NCBI RefSeq assembly: GCF_900115045.1
Contig: NZ_FOVC01000006.1
Location: forward strand, 1-64,000
Origin: Izhakiella capsodis
GTDB taxonomy: Bacteria > Pseudomonadota > Gammaproteobacteria > Enterobacterales > Enterobacteriaceae
Direction: 5' to 3'
DNA: 64,000 nt
In this document: positions 43,421-53,278 of the stretch, piece after piece
How the letters are laid out: the number at the start of each line of letters is the position of its first letter
Position numbering within the stretch: the first letter of the stretch is position 1
The notes under the pieces: model-generated
The model's input: the letters and a program-made list of their open reading frames with translations, nothing else
What the model was told of the DNA's origin: nothing
Database searches by the model: none
Position numbers and translations under genes: made by a program

Positions 43421-44194
43421 ATGCAAAAAGCGGTATTAATTACCGGATGTTCGAGCGGTATCGGCCTCGCCGCCGCCTATGATTTGCAGCAACGCGGCTA
43501 TCAGGTTCTGGCCGCCTGCCGTAAAGCCGAAGACGTCGAGCGTATGAACCAGGCGGGTTTCATCGGTATCCAGCTGGATTTAGACGATGCGCAAAGCGTT
43601 GAGCACGCCGCGCAGCAGGTGCTGATAGCCTGCAACAATCGCTTATACGCTCTGTTTAATAATGGCGGCTACGGTGTTTATGGTACGCTGCAGACCGTTA
43701 GCCGCCAGCAATTTGAACAGCAATTTTCCACCAACCTGTTTGGTACTCACCAACTCACCATGTTGCTGCTTCCGTCCATGCTGGCGCAGGGCGAGGGGCG
43801 GATTATCAGCACCAGTTCGGTGATGGGTCTGATTTCAACCGCCGGGCGTGGGGCCTATGCGGCCAGCAAGTACGCACTGGAAGCGTGGAACGATGCACTG
43901 CGCCATGAGCTACATGGCAGCGGCATTCGCGTCAGCCTGATCGAACCAGGGCCGATCGATACGCACTTTACCGCGAATGTTCATCAGACCCGCCACGACA
44001 GGCCAGTGAAAAATCCGGGTATCGCCGCCCGTTTTGCGTTACCCGCCGAAGCAATATTACCGCCGTTGCGTCATGCGCTGGAGAGCCGCCACCCACGTCT
44101 GCGCTATCCGGTAACGCTGCTCGCCTGGGCAATAACTGTTTTGCGTCGTCTGGTACCCGCGACGATAATGGACAGAATATTACGTGTAAAATAA
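43421..44194 (+). CDS. ybbO: Short-chain dehydrogenase YbbO
   Basis: NADP-dependent SDR, 257 residues. E. coli YbbO reduces a range of aldehydes. Cofactor loop is GCSSGIGLAAA near residue 8; NNGGYG, then the catalytic Ser in STSSVMG and YAASKYALEAW (Tyr-x3-Lys) are present. It follows tesA closely, as in E. coli, and probably shares its transcript. Confidence 0.96.
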   Translation: MQKAVLITGCSSGIGLAAAYDLQQRGYQVLAACRKAEDVERMNQAGFIGIQLDLDDAQSVEHAAQQVLIACNNRLYALFNNGGYGVYGTLQTVSRQQFEQQFSTNLFGTHQLTMLLLPSMLAQGEGRIISTSSVMGLISTAGRGAYAASKYALEAWNDALRHELHGSGIRVSLIEPGPIDTHFTANVHQTRHDRPVKNPGIAARFALPAEAILPPLRHALESRHPRLRYPVTLLAWAITVLRRLVPATIMDRILRVK

Positions 44195-44274
44195 GCCATT
44201 CGGGACCTTGCCCCTTGATCGTTGCGGCAATGCCCCCATAAGTGATCAAAACCCAGTTAAAAGAGACTTTGCGC

Positions 44275-45132
44275 ATGTCACCACAAGCTACCGTTATTAA
44301 TATTACCGAGTCGAATCTGCACCAGACACTGGAACAATCCATGCAGATCCCGGTGCTGTTTTACTTCTGGTCAGCGCGCAGCCAGCAATGTGAACAGCTG
44401 ACACCGGTGCTGGAACGGCTGGCACAGGAGTATGCCGGGCAGTTTATCCTGGCTAAGCTGGATTGCGACGCTGAGCAAATGGTCGCCTCCCAGTTCGGCC
44501 TGCGCGCTATTCCAACCGTTTACCTCTTCCAGGACGGGCAACCCGTTGACGGATTTCAGGGGCCGCAGCCTGAGGAAGCGGTACGTGCGCTGCTGGAAAA
44601 AGTGTTGCCTAAACCTGAAGAGCTGAAAGCCCAGGAAGCGCTGGCGCTGATCGACGAAGGTAAGCAGCTGGAAGCGCTGCCGCTGCTGAAAGAGGCCTGG
44701 CAGCTCAGCAATCAAAGCAGCGAAATCGGCTTTCTGCTGGCTGAAACACTGATTGCCTTAAATCGCAGTGAGGAAGCGGAGGCGGTGCTCAAGGTCGTGC
44801 CGCTTCAGGACCAGGACACGCGCTATCAAGGATTAATCGCTCAGATTGACTTACTCAAGCAGGCGGCGGATACCCCGGAAATTCAGCAGTTGCAGCAGCA
44901 GCTGGAAAACCAACCAGAAAACGCTGAACTTGGCAGCAAACTGGCGTTGCAACTGCATCAGGTCGGGCGTAATGAAGAGGCGCTAGAGCTACTGTTCAGC
45001 TTCCTGAAAAAAGATTTAGCCGCCGCCGATGGTCAGGCGCGCAAAATGTTGCAAGAAATTCTCGCGGCACTCGGCACGGGCGACGCGGTGGCAGCGAAAT
45101 ACCGTCGCCAGCTCTATTCCCTGCTTTACTGA
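44275..45132 (+). CDS. ybbN: Thioredoxin-like chaperone CnoX (YbbN)
   Basis: Chaperedoxin of the cytosol, 285 residues (E. coli 284). It has an N-terminal thioredoxin fold (VLFYFWSARSQQC, with the single cysteine form SQQC in place of CxxC; E. coli has SQHC) and C-terminal TPR repeats. In E. coli it holds oxidatively damaged proteins and works with GroEL. The ATG at 44275 is chosen by the E. coli match over an in-frame GTG/ATG upstream. Confidence 0.96.
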   Translation: MSPQATVINITESNLHQTLEQSMQIPVLFYFWSARSQQCEQLTPVLERLAQEYAGQFILAKLDCDAEQMVASQFGLRAIPTVYLFQDGQPVDGFQGPQPEEAVRALLEKVLPKPEELKAQEALALIDEGKQLEALPLLKEAWQLSNQSSEIGFLLAETLIALNRSEEAEAVLKVVPLQDQDTRYQGLIAQIDLLKQAADTPEIQQLQQQLENQPENAELGSKLALQLHQVGRNEEALELLFSFLKKDLAAADGQARKMLQEILAALGTGDAVAAKYRRQLYSLLY

Positions 45133-45138
45133 TCCACA

Positions 45139-45166
45139 CGGCGGGTATCACCCGCCGCTATTTTTT
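45139..45166 (+). terminator. Intrinsic terminator of ybbN
   Basis: CGGCGGGT, ATC, ACCCGCCG followed by CTATTTTTTATT. The T-run overlaps the last codons of convergent cueR. Confidence 0.88.
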
Positions 45167-45562
45167 ATTCAGGCAGCAGCCCGCCAGATTATTGATGATT
45201 GGACAATCAGCGCTTTCATCACCAGGACACTGTTCCGCCAGCGCCATCAGGCGCGATCGCATACGATCCAGCTCAGTAATGTGATGTTCAATTTCCGCCA
45301 CCTTTTGCAAAGTGCGTTTTTTTACCTCCGCACTGTGTCGCGCCGGATTGTTAAACAGCAGCACCATTTCACGGCATTCATCGAGAGTGAAACCTACCTG
45401 ACGCGCCTGACGCAACAATGTCAGCTCTTCAATATGTTTTGCTGCGTAGCGGCGATAACCGTTCTCAGCGCGTAACGGCGGGGTTACCAGACCTTTTTCC
45501 TCATAAAAACGAATGGCCTTACTGGTCAGCCCAGTGCGTTTTGCCACCTCGCTGATATTCAC
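45158..45562 (-). CDS. cueR: Copper-responsive MerR-type activator CueR
   Basis: Cu(I)/Ag(I)/Au(I)-sensing activator of copA, 134 residues (E. coli 135). It starts at GTG and reads NISEVAKRTGLTSKAIRFYE with GLVTPP, the MerR helix-turn-helix. The metal-binding loop is CPGDESADCPI near residues 111-121, followed by GCC. The GTG at 45562 is fixed by the E. coli alignment. Divergent from copA over 86 bp. Confidence 0.97.
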   Translation of the reverse strand: MNISEVAKRTGLTSKAIRFYEEKGLVTPPLRAENGYRRYAAKHIEELTLLRQARQVGFTLDECREMVLLFNNPARHSAEVKKRTLQKVAEIEHHITELDRMRSRLMALAEQCPGDESADCPIINNLAGCCLNKK

Positions 45563-45573
45563 GTTTTTACTCC

Positions 45574-45604
45574 TTGACCTTAACCTTAATGGAAGGTCTA
45601 ACCT
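45574..45604 (+). promoter_or_regulatory. CueR-controlled copA promoter
   Basis: TTGACC, a 19-base spacer holding a dyad (ACCTT...AAGGT), then TAACCT. This is the lengthened MerR-type spacing and is nearly the E. coli copA promoter. CueR would bind the dyad and untwist the spacer when copper is bound. Confidence 0.93.
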
Positions 45605-45648
45605 TGATAGCACTAGCAAGACAGGATTACAAATTACGGGAGTCACAC

Positions 45649-48159
45649 ATGTCGAAAACAATTGTGCTTAATCTGGAGGGCCTTTCCTGCGGCCACTGTG
45701 TTAAACGGGTAAAAGAAGTACTTGAAAAGCGCAGTGATGTACAACACGCCGAGGTATCGCTTAATGAGGCCAGAATATCGGGTGAAGTCAACGCGGAAGC
45801 ACTGATCGCCGATATTGAAAATGCCGGTTACCACGCGACCCTATCCAGTGGGAGCACACCCCCAAAAACTGAACCGCTGGCAGACAGCCATCAACAGCCG
45901 GAAGCGCTGTCAGCGGACAATGCACGGCTTCCGGCAAGTAATAAAAGCCACAATTTACTGATAAGCGGAATGAGTTGCGCCAGCTGCGTCAGCCGGGTGG
46001 AAAAAGCATTGCGCAACGTTAGCGGCGTGCTCCATGCCAGGGTTAACCTTGCAGATCGTAGCGCGCTGGTAATGGGGGATACTGATCCACTACAGCTGAT
46101 CGCTGCTGTGCAACAGGCAGGCTATGACGCCGAGGCAATTGAAGACGATGAACGCCGCCGTGCGAAACAGCAGGAAAGCGCCCGCCGCGCAATGCGCCGC
46201 TACAGCTGGCAATCAGCGCTGGCGCTGACACTCGGCATTCCGCTTATGCTCTGGGGAATATTTGGCGGCACGATGATGCTGACCTCAACCAATCGTAGCG
46301 GCTGGCTAGCCGTTGGTGCGGTCACTCTGCTGGTGATGATTCTGGCTGGCGGTCATTTCTACCGCAGTGCCTGGCGTAGCCTGCGCAACGGTAGTGCGAC
46401 GATGGATACCCTGGTCGCACTAGGAACCGGCGTCGCCTGGCTATACTCCATCAGCGTTAATCTATGGCCAGATAAGGTGCCAGCCGAAGCCCGCCACCTT
46501 TACTATGAAGCCAGCGCGATGATCATTGGTTTAATCAATCTGGGTCATCTGTTAGAGCAGCGGGCGCGCCAGCGCTCCTCCCGGGCACTTGAACGCCTGA
46601 TGGATTTAACGCCGCCAATGGCCAGAGTGGTGGAAAACAACAATGAATATCAGCGGCCGCTCAGCGAAGTGCAGACCGGTATGACGCTGCGCGTGAGGCC
46701 CGGCGACCGGGTGCCGGTGGATGGCGACATCATTCAGGGTGAAGCCTGGGTTGATGAAGCCATGCTGACTGGCGAGGCACTGCCGCAGCATAAAAAACCG
46801 GGCGAGGCGCTGTCAGCCGGTACCGTGGTTCAGGATGGTAGCGTGCTGTTTCGCGCCAGCGCCGTGGGCAAGCAGACTACCCTTGCGCGCATTATTCAGC
46901 TGGTTCGCCAGGCGCAAAGTAGTAAACCACGTCTCGGCCAGCTGGCCGATCGTATTTCTGCCGTATTCGTGCCGACTGTGGTGGTGATAGCCCTGGTCAG
47001 TGCCATTATCTGGGCGTTGGTGGGGCCGGCTCCCCATCTGGTTTACAGCCTGGTCGTCGCCACCACGGTCTTAATTATCGCCTGTCCCTGCGCTCTTGGA
47101 CTGGCAACGCCTATGGCGGTAATTGCCGGCACAGGCCGTGCAGCAGAGCTTGGCATACTGGTACGCGATGCCGACGCGCTGCAACGAGCCAGCAGCATCG
47201 ATACCCTGGTATTTGATAAAACAGGCACGCTTACCAAAGGCATACCGGAAGTTGTTGCCATTGAGACATGGCAAGGGGCGAGCGAGCAGCAGGTGCTTGG
47301 CTGGGCGGCAGCGCTGGAAAAAGGATCGTCGCACCCGTTGGCGCAGGCTATTCTTCGGCGCGCAGAAGGCATGACGCTACCTCAGGTCAATAGCTTCCGT
47401 CAGGCTGGCGGTCTGGGTGTCAGCGGCAACATAGCAGGGCATAGCCTGATGTTGGGCAACGAAGACTTTCTGCTACAGGCCGATATTGCCATCGATGATG
47501 TCGCCGACCAGCTACGAACTCAGGCAGAGGGTGGTGCCACGCCGGTGATATTAGCTGCCGACGGCGAGGTTATCGCCCTTTTCGCGCTGCGCGACCCGTT
47601 GCGGAATGAGAGCCAGCCCGCGCTGGCCCGGCTTCATCAGCAAGGCTATCAGCTGATCATGCTGACCGGTGATAATGCTGTCACCGCCGCTGCCGTTGCC
47701 CTGGAAGCCGGTATCGATCGCGTAATTGCCGGCGTAAGACCGGAGGGTAAAGCAGTGGCTATTCGCGAGCTACAGCAGCAAGGCCATCAGGTGGCTATGA
47801 TCGGTGATGGTATTAACGATGCTCCGGCGTTGGCGCAGGCAGAGTTAGGGATCGCCATCGGTGGCGGCAGCGACATCGCCGTTGAAAGCGCCGGTATGAC
47901 GTTGATGCGACCTCATCCCGGCTGCGTCGTCGATGCGCTGGCGCTTTCACGTGCGACCCTGCGTAATATGCAGCAGAATCTACTGGGTGCGTTTTTCTAT
48001 AACGCCTGTGGCATTCCACTGGCGGCGGGGGTGCTCTGGCCAGTAACAGGGACTCTGCTAAGCCCGGTAGTTGCAGGCGCAGCGATGGCGCTCTCTTCCA
48101 TCACTGTAGTGGCAAACGCCAACCGCCTGCTGCACTTCCGCCCTGAAAGTACAGACTGA
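45649..48159 (+). CDS. copA: Copper-exporting P1B-type ATPase CopA
   Basis: Inner-membrane Cu(I) exporter, 836 residues (E. coli 834). It has two N-terminal metal-binding domains, GLSCGHC (Cys14, Cys17) and GMSCASC (Cys110, Cys113). The transport motif is CPC at 479-481, the phosphorylated Asp is 523 in DKTGTLT, and SHPLA, TGDN and GDGINDAP follow. The ATG at 45649 matches the E. coli start and follows the CueR promoter. E. coli copA also makes a short frameshift product (CopA(Z)); I did not verify that signal here. Confidence 0.98.
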   Translation: MSKTIVLNLEGLSCGHCVKRVKEVLEKRSDVQHAEVSLNEARISGEVNAEALIADIENAGYHATLSSGSTPPKTEPLADSHQQPEALSADNARLPASNKSHNLLISGMSCASCVSRVEKALRNVSGVLHARVNLADRSALVMGDTDPLQLIAAVQQAGYDAEAIEDDERRRAKQQESARRAMRRYSWQSALALTLGIPLMLWGIFGGTMMLTSTNRSGWLAVGAVTLLVMILAGGHFYRSAWRSLRNGSATMDTLVALGTGVAWLYSISVNLWPDKVPAEARHLYYEASAMIIGLINLGHLLEQRARQRSSRALERLMDLTPPMARVVENNNEYQRPLSEVQTGMTLRVRPGDRVPVDGDIIQGEAWVDEAMLTGEALPQHKKPGEALSAGTVVQDGSVLFRASAVGKQTTLARIIQLVRQAQSSKPRLGQLADRISAVFVPTVVVIALVSAIIWALVGPAPHLVYSLVVATTVLIIACPCALGLATPMAVIAGTGRAAELGILVRDADALQRASSIDTLVFDKTGTLTKGIPEVVAIETWQGASEQQVLGWAAALEKGSSHPLAQAILRRAEGMTLPQVNSFRQAGGLGVSGNIAGHSLMLGNEDFLLQADIAIDDVADQLRTQAEGGATPVILAADGEVIALFALRDPLRNESQPALARLHQQGYQLIMLTGDNAVTAAAVALEAGIDRVIAGVRPEGKAVAIRELQQQGHQVAMIGDGINDAPALAQAELGIAIGGGSDIAVESAGMTLMRPHPGCVVDALALSRATLRNMQQNLLGAFFYNACGIPLAAGVLWPVTGTLLSPVVAGAAMALSSITVVANANRLLHFRPESTD

Positions 48160-48224
48160 GGCCGACCGCTGTTCTTCCCGCACATTAGCAGGTAGCATGT
48201 TTAAACTAAATGCGGGAGACAGTG

Positions 48225-49025
48225 ATGAGCAAATTTGGCCGGGCAATCCAGACCTTATACAGGACACTTCTGCCTGGACGTTACAGCTGGCCCGCAATTG
48301 ATATACGCCAGGACGACCGTTATTTCCATCTTGTTGGCAGCATTCATATGGGAACGCGGGATATGCAACCACTGCCCCCGGCCTTGCTTAAAAAGCTCCA
48401 ACTGGCCGACGCGCTGATTGTTGAAGCTGATATTACTTCCGGCGTTTCTCCCTTTGGCTATAGCGCACTTTGCGAACCGCTGGAGTCACGCCTGAGTGCG
48501 ATCCACTGGCAGCAGCTCTGCAAGCTTTGTAGCAAATTAGATATTGATATCGGCGTTATTTCAGCGCTACCCGCGTGGCAGGTGGCACTGATGCTGCAGG
48601 CGCAGCAGGCGCAACAGCTGGGCCTGCGCGCCGAATACGGTATTGACTATCAGCTTTTAAAGTCGGCCCACGGTCGCCAGCAGCGGGTGATTGAGCTGGA
48701 AGGCGCAGAGACGCAACTCAGCCTGCTGGAGACGCTGCCGGACGGTGGATTGCCACTACTGGAGGATACACTGATGCACTGGCATACCAATGCCCGACTG
48801 CTGCAAAAAATGATTAACTGGTGGTTGGACGTACCGCCGGGCAACCCGAAATCGCCACTGCCCAGTACCTTCAGTAGCGGGCTGAACGATCTGCTCATGG
48901 ATCAACGTAATACCCTCTGGAATCGGAGGCTGCGCGAACTCCCGGCGGGCAACTATGTTGTAGCCGTCGGCGCGTTACATCTCTATGGCAAGCATAATCT
49001 GGCGGACTTGATGAAAAAGCGCTAA
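48225..49025 (+). CDS. ybaP: TraB/GumN-family protein YbaP
   Basis: 266-residue protein similar along its length to E. coli YbaP (264). It has HLVGSIHMGTRDMQPLP at the front, LRAEYGIDYQLLKSAHGRQQ and VIELEGAETQ in the middle, and YVVAVGALHLYG at the end, the TraB/GumN pattern (GXH, VGAxHL) with possible metal-dependent hydrolase ancestry. The ATG at 48225 has GCGGGAGA upstream. Function unproven. Confidence 0.93.
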   Translation: MSKFGRAIQTLYRTLLPGRYSWPAIDIRQDDRYFHLVGSIHMGTRDMQPLPPALLKKLQLADALIVEADITSGVSPFGYSALCEPLESRLSAIHWQQLCKLCSKLDIDIGVISALPAWQVALMLQAQQAQQLGLRAEYGIDYQLLKSAHGRQQRVIELEGAETQLSLLETLPDGGLPLLEDTLMHWHTNARLLQKMINWWLDVPPGNPKSPLPSTFSSGLNDLLMDQRNTLWNRRLRELPAGNYVVAVGALHLYGKHNLADLMKKR

Positions 49026-49028
49026 AAA

Positions 49029-49062
49029 AGAAGGCCAGTGTTGCTACTGGCCTATTAAAAAT
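49029..49062 (+). terminator. Intrinsic terminator of ybaP
   Basis: AGGCCAGT, GTTGCT, ACTGGCCT forms an 8-bp stem 10 bases after the stop, followed by an A/T-rich tract. The T-run is weak. Confidence 0.75.
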
Positions 49063-49197
49063 AAGTGCTTTTGATTCTGGTTATTGATCAGCAAGCAATT
49101 TGCTGACGCGGGGAGCATTGTTACCCAAAGCATATTTTTTAGCCAGATCTTTTTTTATTAATATAAAGATTGCTAACCGGTTTAAGGAGCGACCACG

Positions 49198-49674
49198 ATG
49201 ACCCCGGCGGTGAAACTTCTGGAGCAGCATCATATTTCTTTTACATTGCATCCTTACGAGCACGATAGTCATGAAACGCACTTCGGTGATGAAGCAGTGC
49301 GCAAATTGAACGTGAATCCCGCTCAGGTATACAAAACACTGTTAGTCAGCCTTGATGGCGACGCAAAGCAGCTGGCGGTTGCAGTGACGCCGGTGGCCGC
49401 GATGCTGGATCTAAAGAAGATCGCCAAAGCCCTGGAGTCAAAAAAAGCGGATATGGCCGATCCACAGCTGGCGCAGCGAGTAACCGGCTACTTGACTGGC
49501 GGCATCAGCCCGCTGGGGCAAAAAAAACGTCTGCCAACGGTCATCGACAGTTCCGCCAGGCAGCTCACCACCCTATTCGTTTCGGGCGGCAAGCGAGGAC
49601 TGGATATTGAGCTGGCACCTGACGATCTCGCCGACCTGCTCGCGGCGGCCTTCGCTGATATTGCTAAAGGCTAA
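49198..49674 (+). CDS. ybaK: Cys-tRNA(Pro)/Cys-tRNA(Cys) deacylase YbaK
   Basis: Trans-acting editing enzyme that hydrolyses cysteine from mischarged tRNA-Pro, 158 residues (E. coli 159). Conserved blocks are MTPAVKLLEQHHISF, KTLLVSLDGDAKQLAVAVTP, the catalytic Lys region DLKKIAKALESKK, and GGISPLGQKKRLPTVID. Its TAA is followed directly by the convergent LysR gene's end with no gap. Confidence 0.96.
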   Translation: MTPAVKLLEQHHISFTLHPYEHDSHETHFGDEAVRKLNVNPAQVYKTLLVSLDGDAKQLAVAVTPVAAMLDLKKIAKALESKKADMADPQLAQRVTGYLTGGISPLGQKKRLPTVIDSSARQLTTLFVSGGKRGLDIELAPDDLADLLAAAFADIAKG

Positions 49675-50544
49675 TTACCCGGGCGGTTGTGCAACCAGCC
49701 AGTCAACAAGCCAGCGTCCTGCAGGCCCAGGCGGCGAACGTCGCGACCAGGCTGCATCGACCTGAATTTTTTGCGGCCAGTTTTTCACCGGCAGCGCCTT
49801 TAACTGACGGTGACCAAACTGTTCAACCAGCCAGCGCGGCAGAACGCTCCAGCCAAAGCCTTGCTCAGCCATTTCCAGCAGTAACGGATAGGACGACGCC
49901 ATCCAACTACCGGGTGAAGGCGGCAACGGCGATTTTTCCAGATAAGTGTTAATCCGTAGCTGCCGTACTCTACGCAGATCCTCTTCGCTGACCGAAGGCT
50001 GTGAGGCCAGAGGATGACTGCTGTGCAGATAGATAGCCATCTGGCTTTCTACCCGCAGTCGCGCAATCATAATATCCGAGGGATAAACATGCTGAGCGCG
50101 TACGACGCCGACGTGCGCCCTGCCATGCTGTAACAGATCAATAACGTCTTCGTCTTCGGCAATCATGCACTCGAATTCAATGTCCGGATAGCGCTTCGCC
50201 AGCTCGCGCATCAGCAGCTCATGATGATCCGCCTGCCAGAAATCCGACACGGCCAGCGTCAGGCTTGACTCGATGCCGCCCGCGAGCCGCACAGCCAGCT
50301 CGTCCAGCCGGGCGCTGGCCTGCAGGATCTCTTTCACCTGGGCCAGTGCGCGCACGCCCTGTTCAGTCAGCACGGTGGCACGCCCTTCACGATGAAACAG
50401 GGAAAATCCAAGATCGCTTTCCAGACCAGCCACGGCGCTACTGACGGTGGACTGGCTTTTACGTAACGCTCGTGCGGCAGCTGAAAAGGAGCCACTCTCA
50501 ACAGTCTGCACGAAAGCTTCCAATGATTCCGGTGAATAGCGCAT
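49675..50544 (-). CDS. LysR-type regulator, likely of the PACE efflux gene
   Basis: 289-residue LysR-type regulator. The N-terminal helix-turn-helix is SFSAAARALRKSQSTVSSAV near residues 18-37; the effector domain fills the rest. It is divergent from the PACE gene over 84 bp, the usual layout for a LysR regulator and its target. It belongs to the transport-regulator subgroup only by position. Not present at this site in E. coli K-12. Confidence 0.9.
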   Translation of the reverse strand: MRYSPESLEAFVQTVESGSFSAAARALRKSQSTVSSAVAGLESDLGFSLFHREGRATVLTEQGVRALAQVKEILQASARLDELAVRLAGGIESSLTLAVSDFWQADHHELLMRELAKRYPDIEFECMIAEDEDVIDLLQHGRAHVGVVRAQHVYPSDIMIARLRVESQMAIYLHSSHPLASQPSVSEEDLRRVRQLRINTYLEKSPLPPSPGSWMASSYPLLLEMAEQGFGWSVLPRWLVEQFGHRQLKALPVKNWPQKIQVDAAWSRRSPPGPAGRWLVDWLVAQPPG

Positions 50545-50628
50545 TTATCTATCGCTTTTATCGATGGCTACTAATTTCATCTTAGCAAAAAAAAGCGAGA
50601 GAATGCCGACTGTTTTTAAGGAGGCATT

Positions 50629-51060
50629 ATGCGTAACCGTACAATGAAAGAGCGTATCATTCACGCTGTTACCTTTGAGGTGCTGGCTATTGCGATCGTT
50701 TCGCCTCTGGCCGCCTGGATTATGGACAAGCCAATTTTTCTGATGGGCTCGCTGGCGATCCTACTGTCTACGCTGGCGATGATCTGGAACATGATTTATA
50801 ACGCTGGCTTTGACCGTTTATATCCACCAGGCCAGATGCGAAGCGTGCGGGTGCGCGTGCTGCACGCATTAGGCTTTGAAGGTGGTTTTATTTTAATTGG
50901 TCTGCCGGTGGCGGCCCTGATGCTGAAAATTACGTTACTACAGGCATTCGTGCTGGAGATCACTTTCTTCCTGCTCTTTCTGCCGTTTACCATGCTATAT
51001 AACTGGATTTACGACCGCCTGCGCGCACGCCTGCTCGCCCGGCACCAATGTTGTTCCTAA
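50629..51060 (+). CDS. PACE-family multidrug efflux protein
   Basis: 143-residue membrane protein with two tandem bacterial transmembrane pair domains, four helices in all. The conserved acidic residue is in FEVLAIAIVSPLAAWIM (first helix) and a second in LEITFFLLFLPFTMLYNWIY; RVLHALGFEGGFILIGLP begins the second pair. The family includes Acinetobacter AceI (chlorhexidine export). AAGGAGG stands before the ATG. With its divergent LysR partner it replaces the fsr region of E. coli. Drug range is unknown. Confidence 0.92.
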   Translation: MRNRTMKERIIHAVTFEVLAIAIVSPLAAWIMDKPIFLMGSLAILLSTLAMIWNMIYNAGFDRLYPPGQMRSVRVRVLHALGFEGGFILIGLPVAALMLKITLLQAFVLEITFFLLFLPFTMLYNWIYDRLRARLLARHQCCS

Positions 51061-51078
51061 TTAAAGGGATCTTTCTGA

Positions 51079-51105
51079 TACAAAATAGCCCCGTCAAGTC
51101 GGGGC
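51079..51105 (-). terminator. Intrinsic terminator of ushA
   Basis: GCCCCG, ACTTGA/TCAAGT loop, CGGGGC; on the minus strand it is followed by TATTTTGTAT. It serves convergent ushA rather than the PACE gene, which has no T-run on its side. Confidence 0.8.
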
Positions 51106-51119
51106 CTACGAACGCTCCA

Positions 51120-52783
51120 CTAGCGGGCATTGCTATGATGGACAATCTCATCACCTGGCGCGAAGCTGCTGGCATCCAGCGGGCTGTGTTGTTCAATGTA
51201 TCCCTTGAGCACCTCCGCATCGACAAAACCGGTATTGACGTAGCCTGGTAGTTTATCAATCTCGGGATAGCCATCACCACCGCTGGCATTAAAGCTGAGC
51301 GTTGCCATACGGTAACTTTTATTGGCATCCAACGGTTGGCCTTTAATTTTAATTCTACTGACGCCTTGTCCATCGGCAATCAGGCTGACGTTAGCAAACT
51401 GAGCATAAGCACCAGAATCCACCTGCTTATTCGCCACCACCGCCAGGTATCTTTCTATCTCCCGGCCATTCATATCGATATAGACAAGCGTATTACTGAA
51501 CGGCTGAACTTTCAGCACGTCACGATAGCTGATATCACCGGACTCAATCGAATCACGTACGCCACCACCACTCATTACGGCGAAGTCGGCATGGGCGCGC
51601 GCCATTTGAGCGCACAATATCAGACGTGCCATGTTGGTCTGCTGAAAACGAACTTTGCTGCGATCACCTTCCAGCCGCCCATTAACGCGGCCTATTTTCA
51701 CACCCAACTTTGCCTGGCCTTTTTTCTGGAAAGGCGTCAGTAACCGCTCCATTGCCTGATCCTTAGGAATTTCCGCAGCGTAGTTTACCCAGCTGCTGCT
51801 ACCGTCAGTGTTGGTAACCTAAACCGCAAGTTGACGGGTACCAGCTCATAATGAACCAGCGTCAGCAGGCCGTTGCGAAAAGTGAAATCTGCGCGGCCAA
51901 TGTATTTCCCCCATTCATGAGCCTGAACGATCCAGGTTCCATTCTGGCGATCCGGCGTACAGGGTGAACCCGGCAGATAGTCTTTCTGCTTCTCATTCTC
52001 TTTTGCCATGCACACCGGGTTTTGAGAATGCCCACCGACAATCATATCCAGATAGCCTGCGGGCAGCTCGCGCGCCATTTCAACATCACCTGGGGCGTTT
52101 GAACCGTGGTTGCCGTTATCATAATGTCCCATATGGGTTACGGCGATTATTACGTCAGGCTTCTCTCTGGCGCGCAGCTCTTCAACTACCGCTTTGGCCT
52201 CCGTTGATGGTTTTCGAAACTCCATGTCGGTGAAATAAGCCGGATTGCCAATTTTTGCCGTATCGTCAGTGGTTAGCCCAATAACCGCAATTTTGAGCCC
52301 CGAACGATTGAACAGCGCCCAGGGTTGGAACAGCCGATTACCGGTACTTTTCTGATAAATGTTGGCGGAAAGCAGAGGAAATTTCGCCCATTTTTGCTGC
52401 TGGCGTAGTACCGAAAGCGGATTATCAAATTCATGATTGCCTATCGCCATAGCATCATAACCAACCAGATTCATCCCGCGAAAATCAGGTTCCGCATCTT
52501 GTAAATCTGATTCCGGCACGCCAGTATTAATATCACCACCGGAGAGGATTAATACCGAGCCGCCGCGAGCCTGAATTTCATTGCGAATTTTATCCATCAT
52601 GGTTTTCTGCGCGGCAAGTCCGTATTCATCATGTTCGTTATGCCAGAAACGCCCGTGATGATCGTTGGTGTGCAGCACGGTAAATTTATAGGTGCGATCT
52701 TTCACCCAGGCACCCGCGTAAGATGGCACCGTCATCAGTGTCGCGATCAATGCCGCAGCTGCCGCCAATTTTAAGCGTTTCAA
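51120..52783 (-). pseudogene. ushA: UDP-sugar hydrolase/5'-nucleotidase, one frameshift
   Basis: Periplasmic enzyme that in E. coli (550 residues) splits UDP-glucose and 5'-nucleotides for salvage. The first 330 residues are sound: signal peptide, VLHTNDHHGRFW, GGDINTG, GNHEFDN, THMGHYDNG and GGHSQNPVCM. Then, after VPVNLRF, the frame slips: the wrong frame ends in VAAAG and stop, while the next frame reads TNTDGSSSWVNYAAEIPKDQ and continues intact to the end (GGGVRDSIESGDISY, FNASGGDGYPEI). One missing base near 51819-51823 explains it. A sequencing error or recent mutation are both possible. Confidence 0.9.
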
Positions 52784-53278
52784 TCCCCCTCCCTTTGGTG
52801 AAATTAAGTTTAAATCGTCTCTGTTTTATGATTTCCGGATATCTTTTGCGCAATATTATGCAATAGTCGGCCCGGTGAGGATAATCACTCTGGCTTATAA
52901 TGAGACATCGCGCAGTGCTGCTAATACACGGGCGACAGACACTATCTTTAGCTGCTTAAAAAACGAATTCCTGCTGAAATAAGGGTCAATATGTAAAGAC
53001 AGCGGGGATACTCCATTAACAGCCAAAAAAGACAGCTTTTACTATACTAAGCTTCATTAAAGTAGAAATATTGACCATACATATTGTAATGAGCTGACTC
53101 GCTATCTTTTATAAATCAATATACTAGTCTACTTCAGGCGATAAAATCACCTTTTTGGCATCGATCTAACAAACTGTGCGATTAATTTTAAAGGATCACA
53201 GAAATTAACAAGCGCAGTAAAGCGTTTTGCCATAAACTAAAAATAACCAGACACATTCACACATAAAAAGGAGGCGGG
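52784..53278. other. Divergent AT-rich region between ushA and ybaL
   Basis: 495 bp with no coding frame, AT-rich toward ybaL. It must hold promoters for ushA (left) and ybaL (right). AGGAGG stands just before ybaL. E. coli has fsr near here; no trace of it is visible. Confidence 0.55.

Noticed and set aside
49081..49281. 66-codon leftward frame between ybaP and ybaK
   Set aside because: Overlaps the ybaK start antisense; no family resemblance and no ribosome site.
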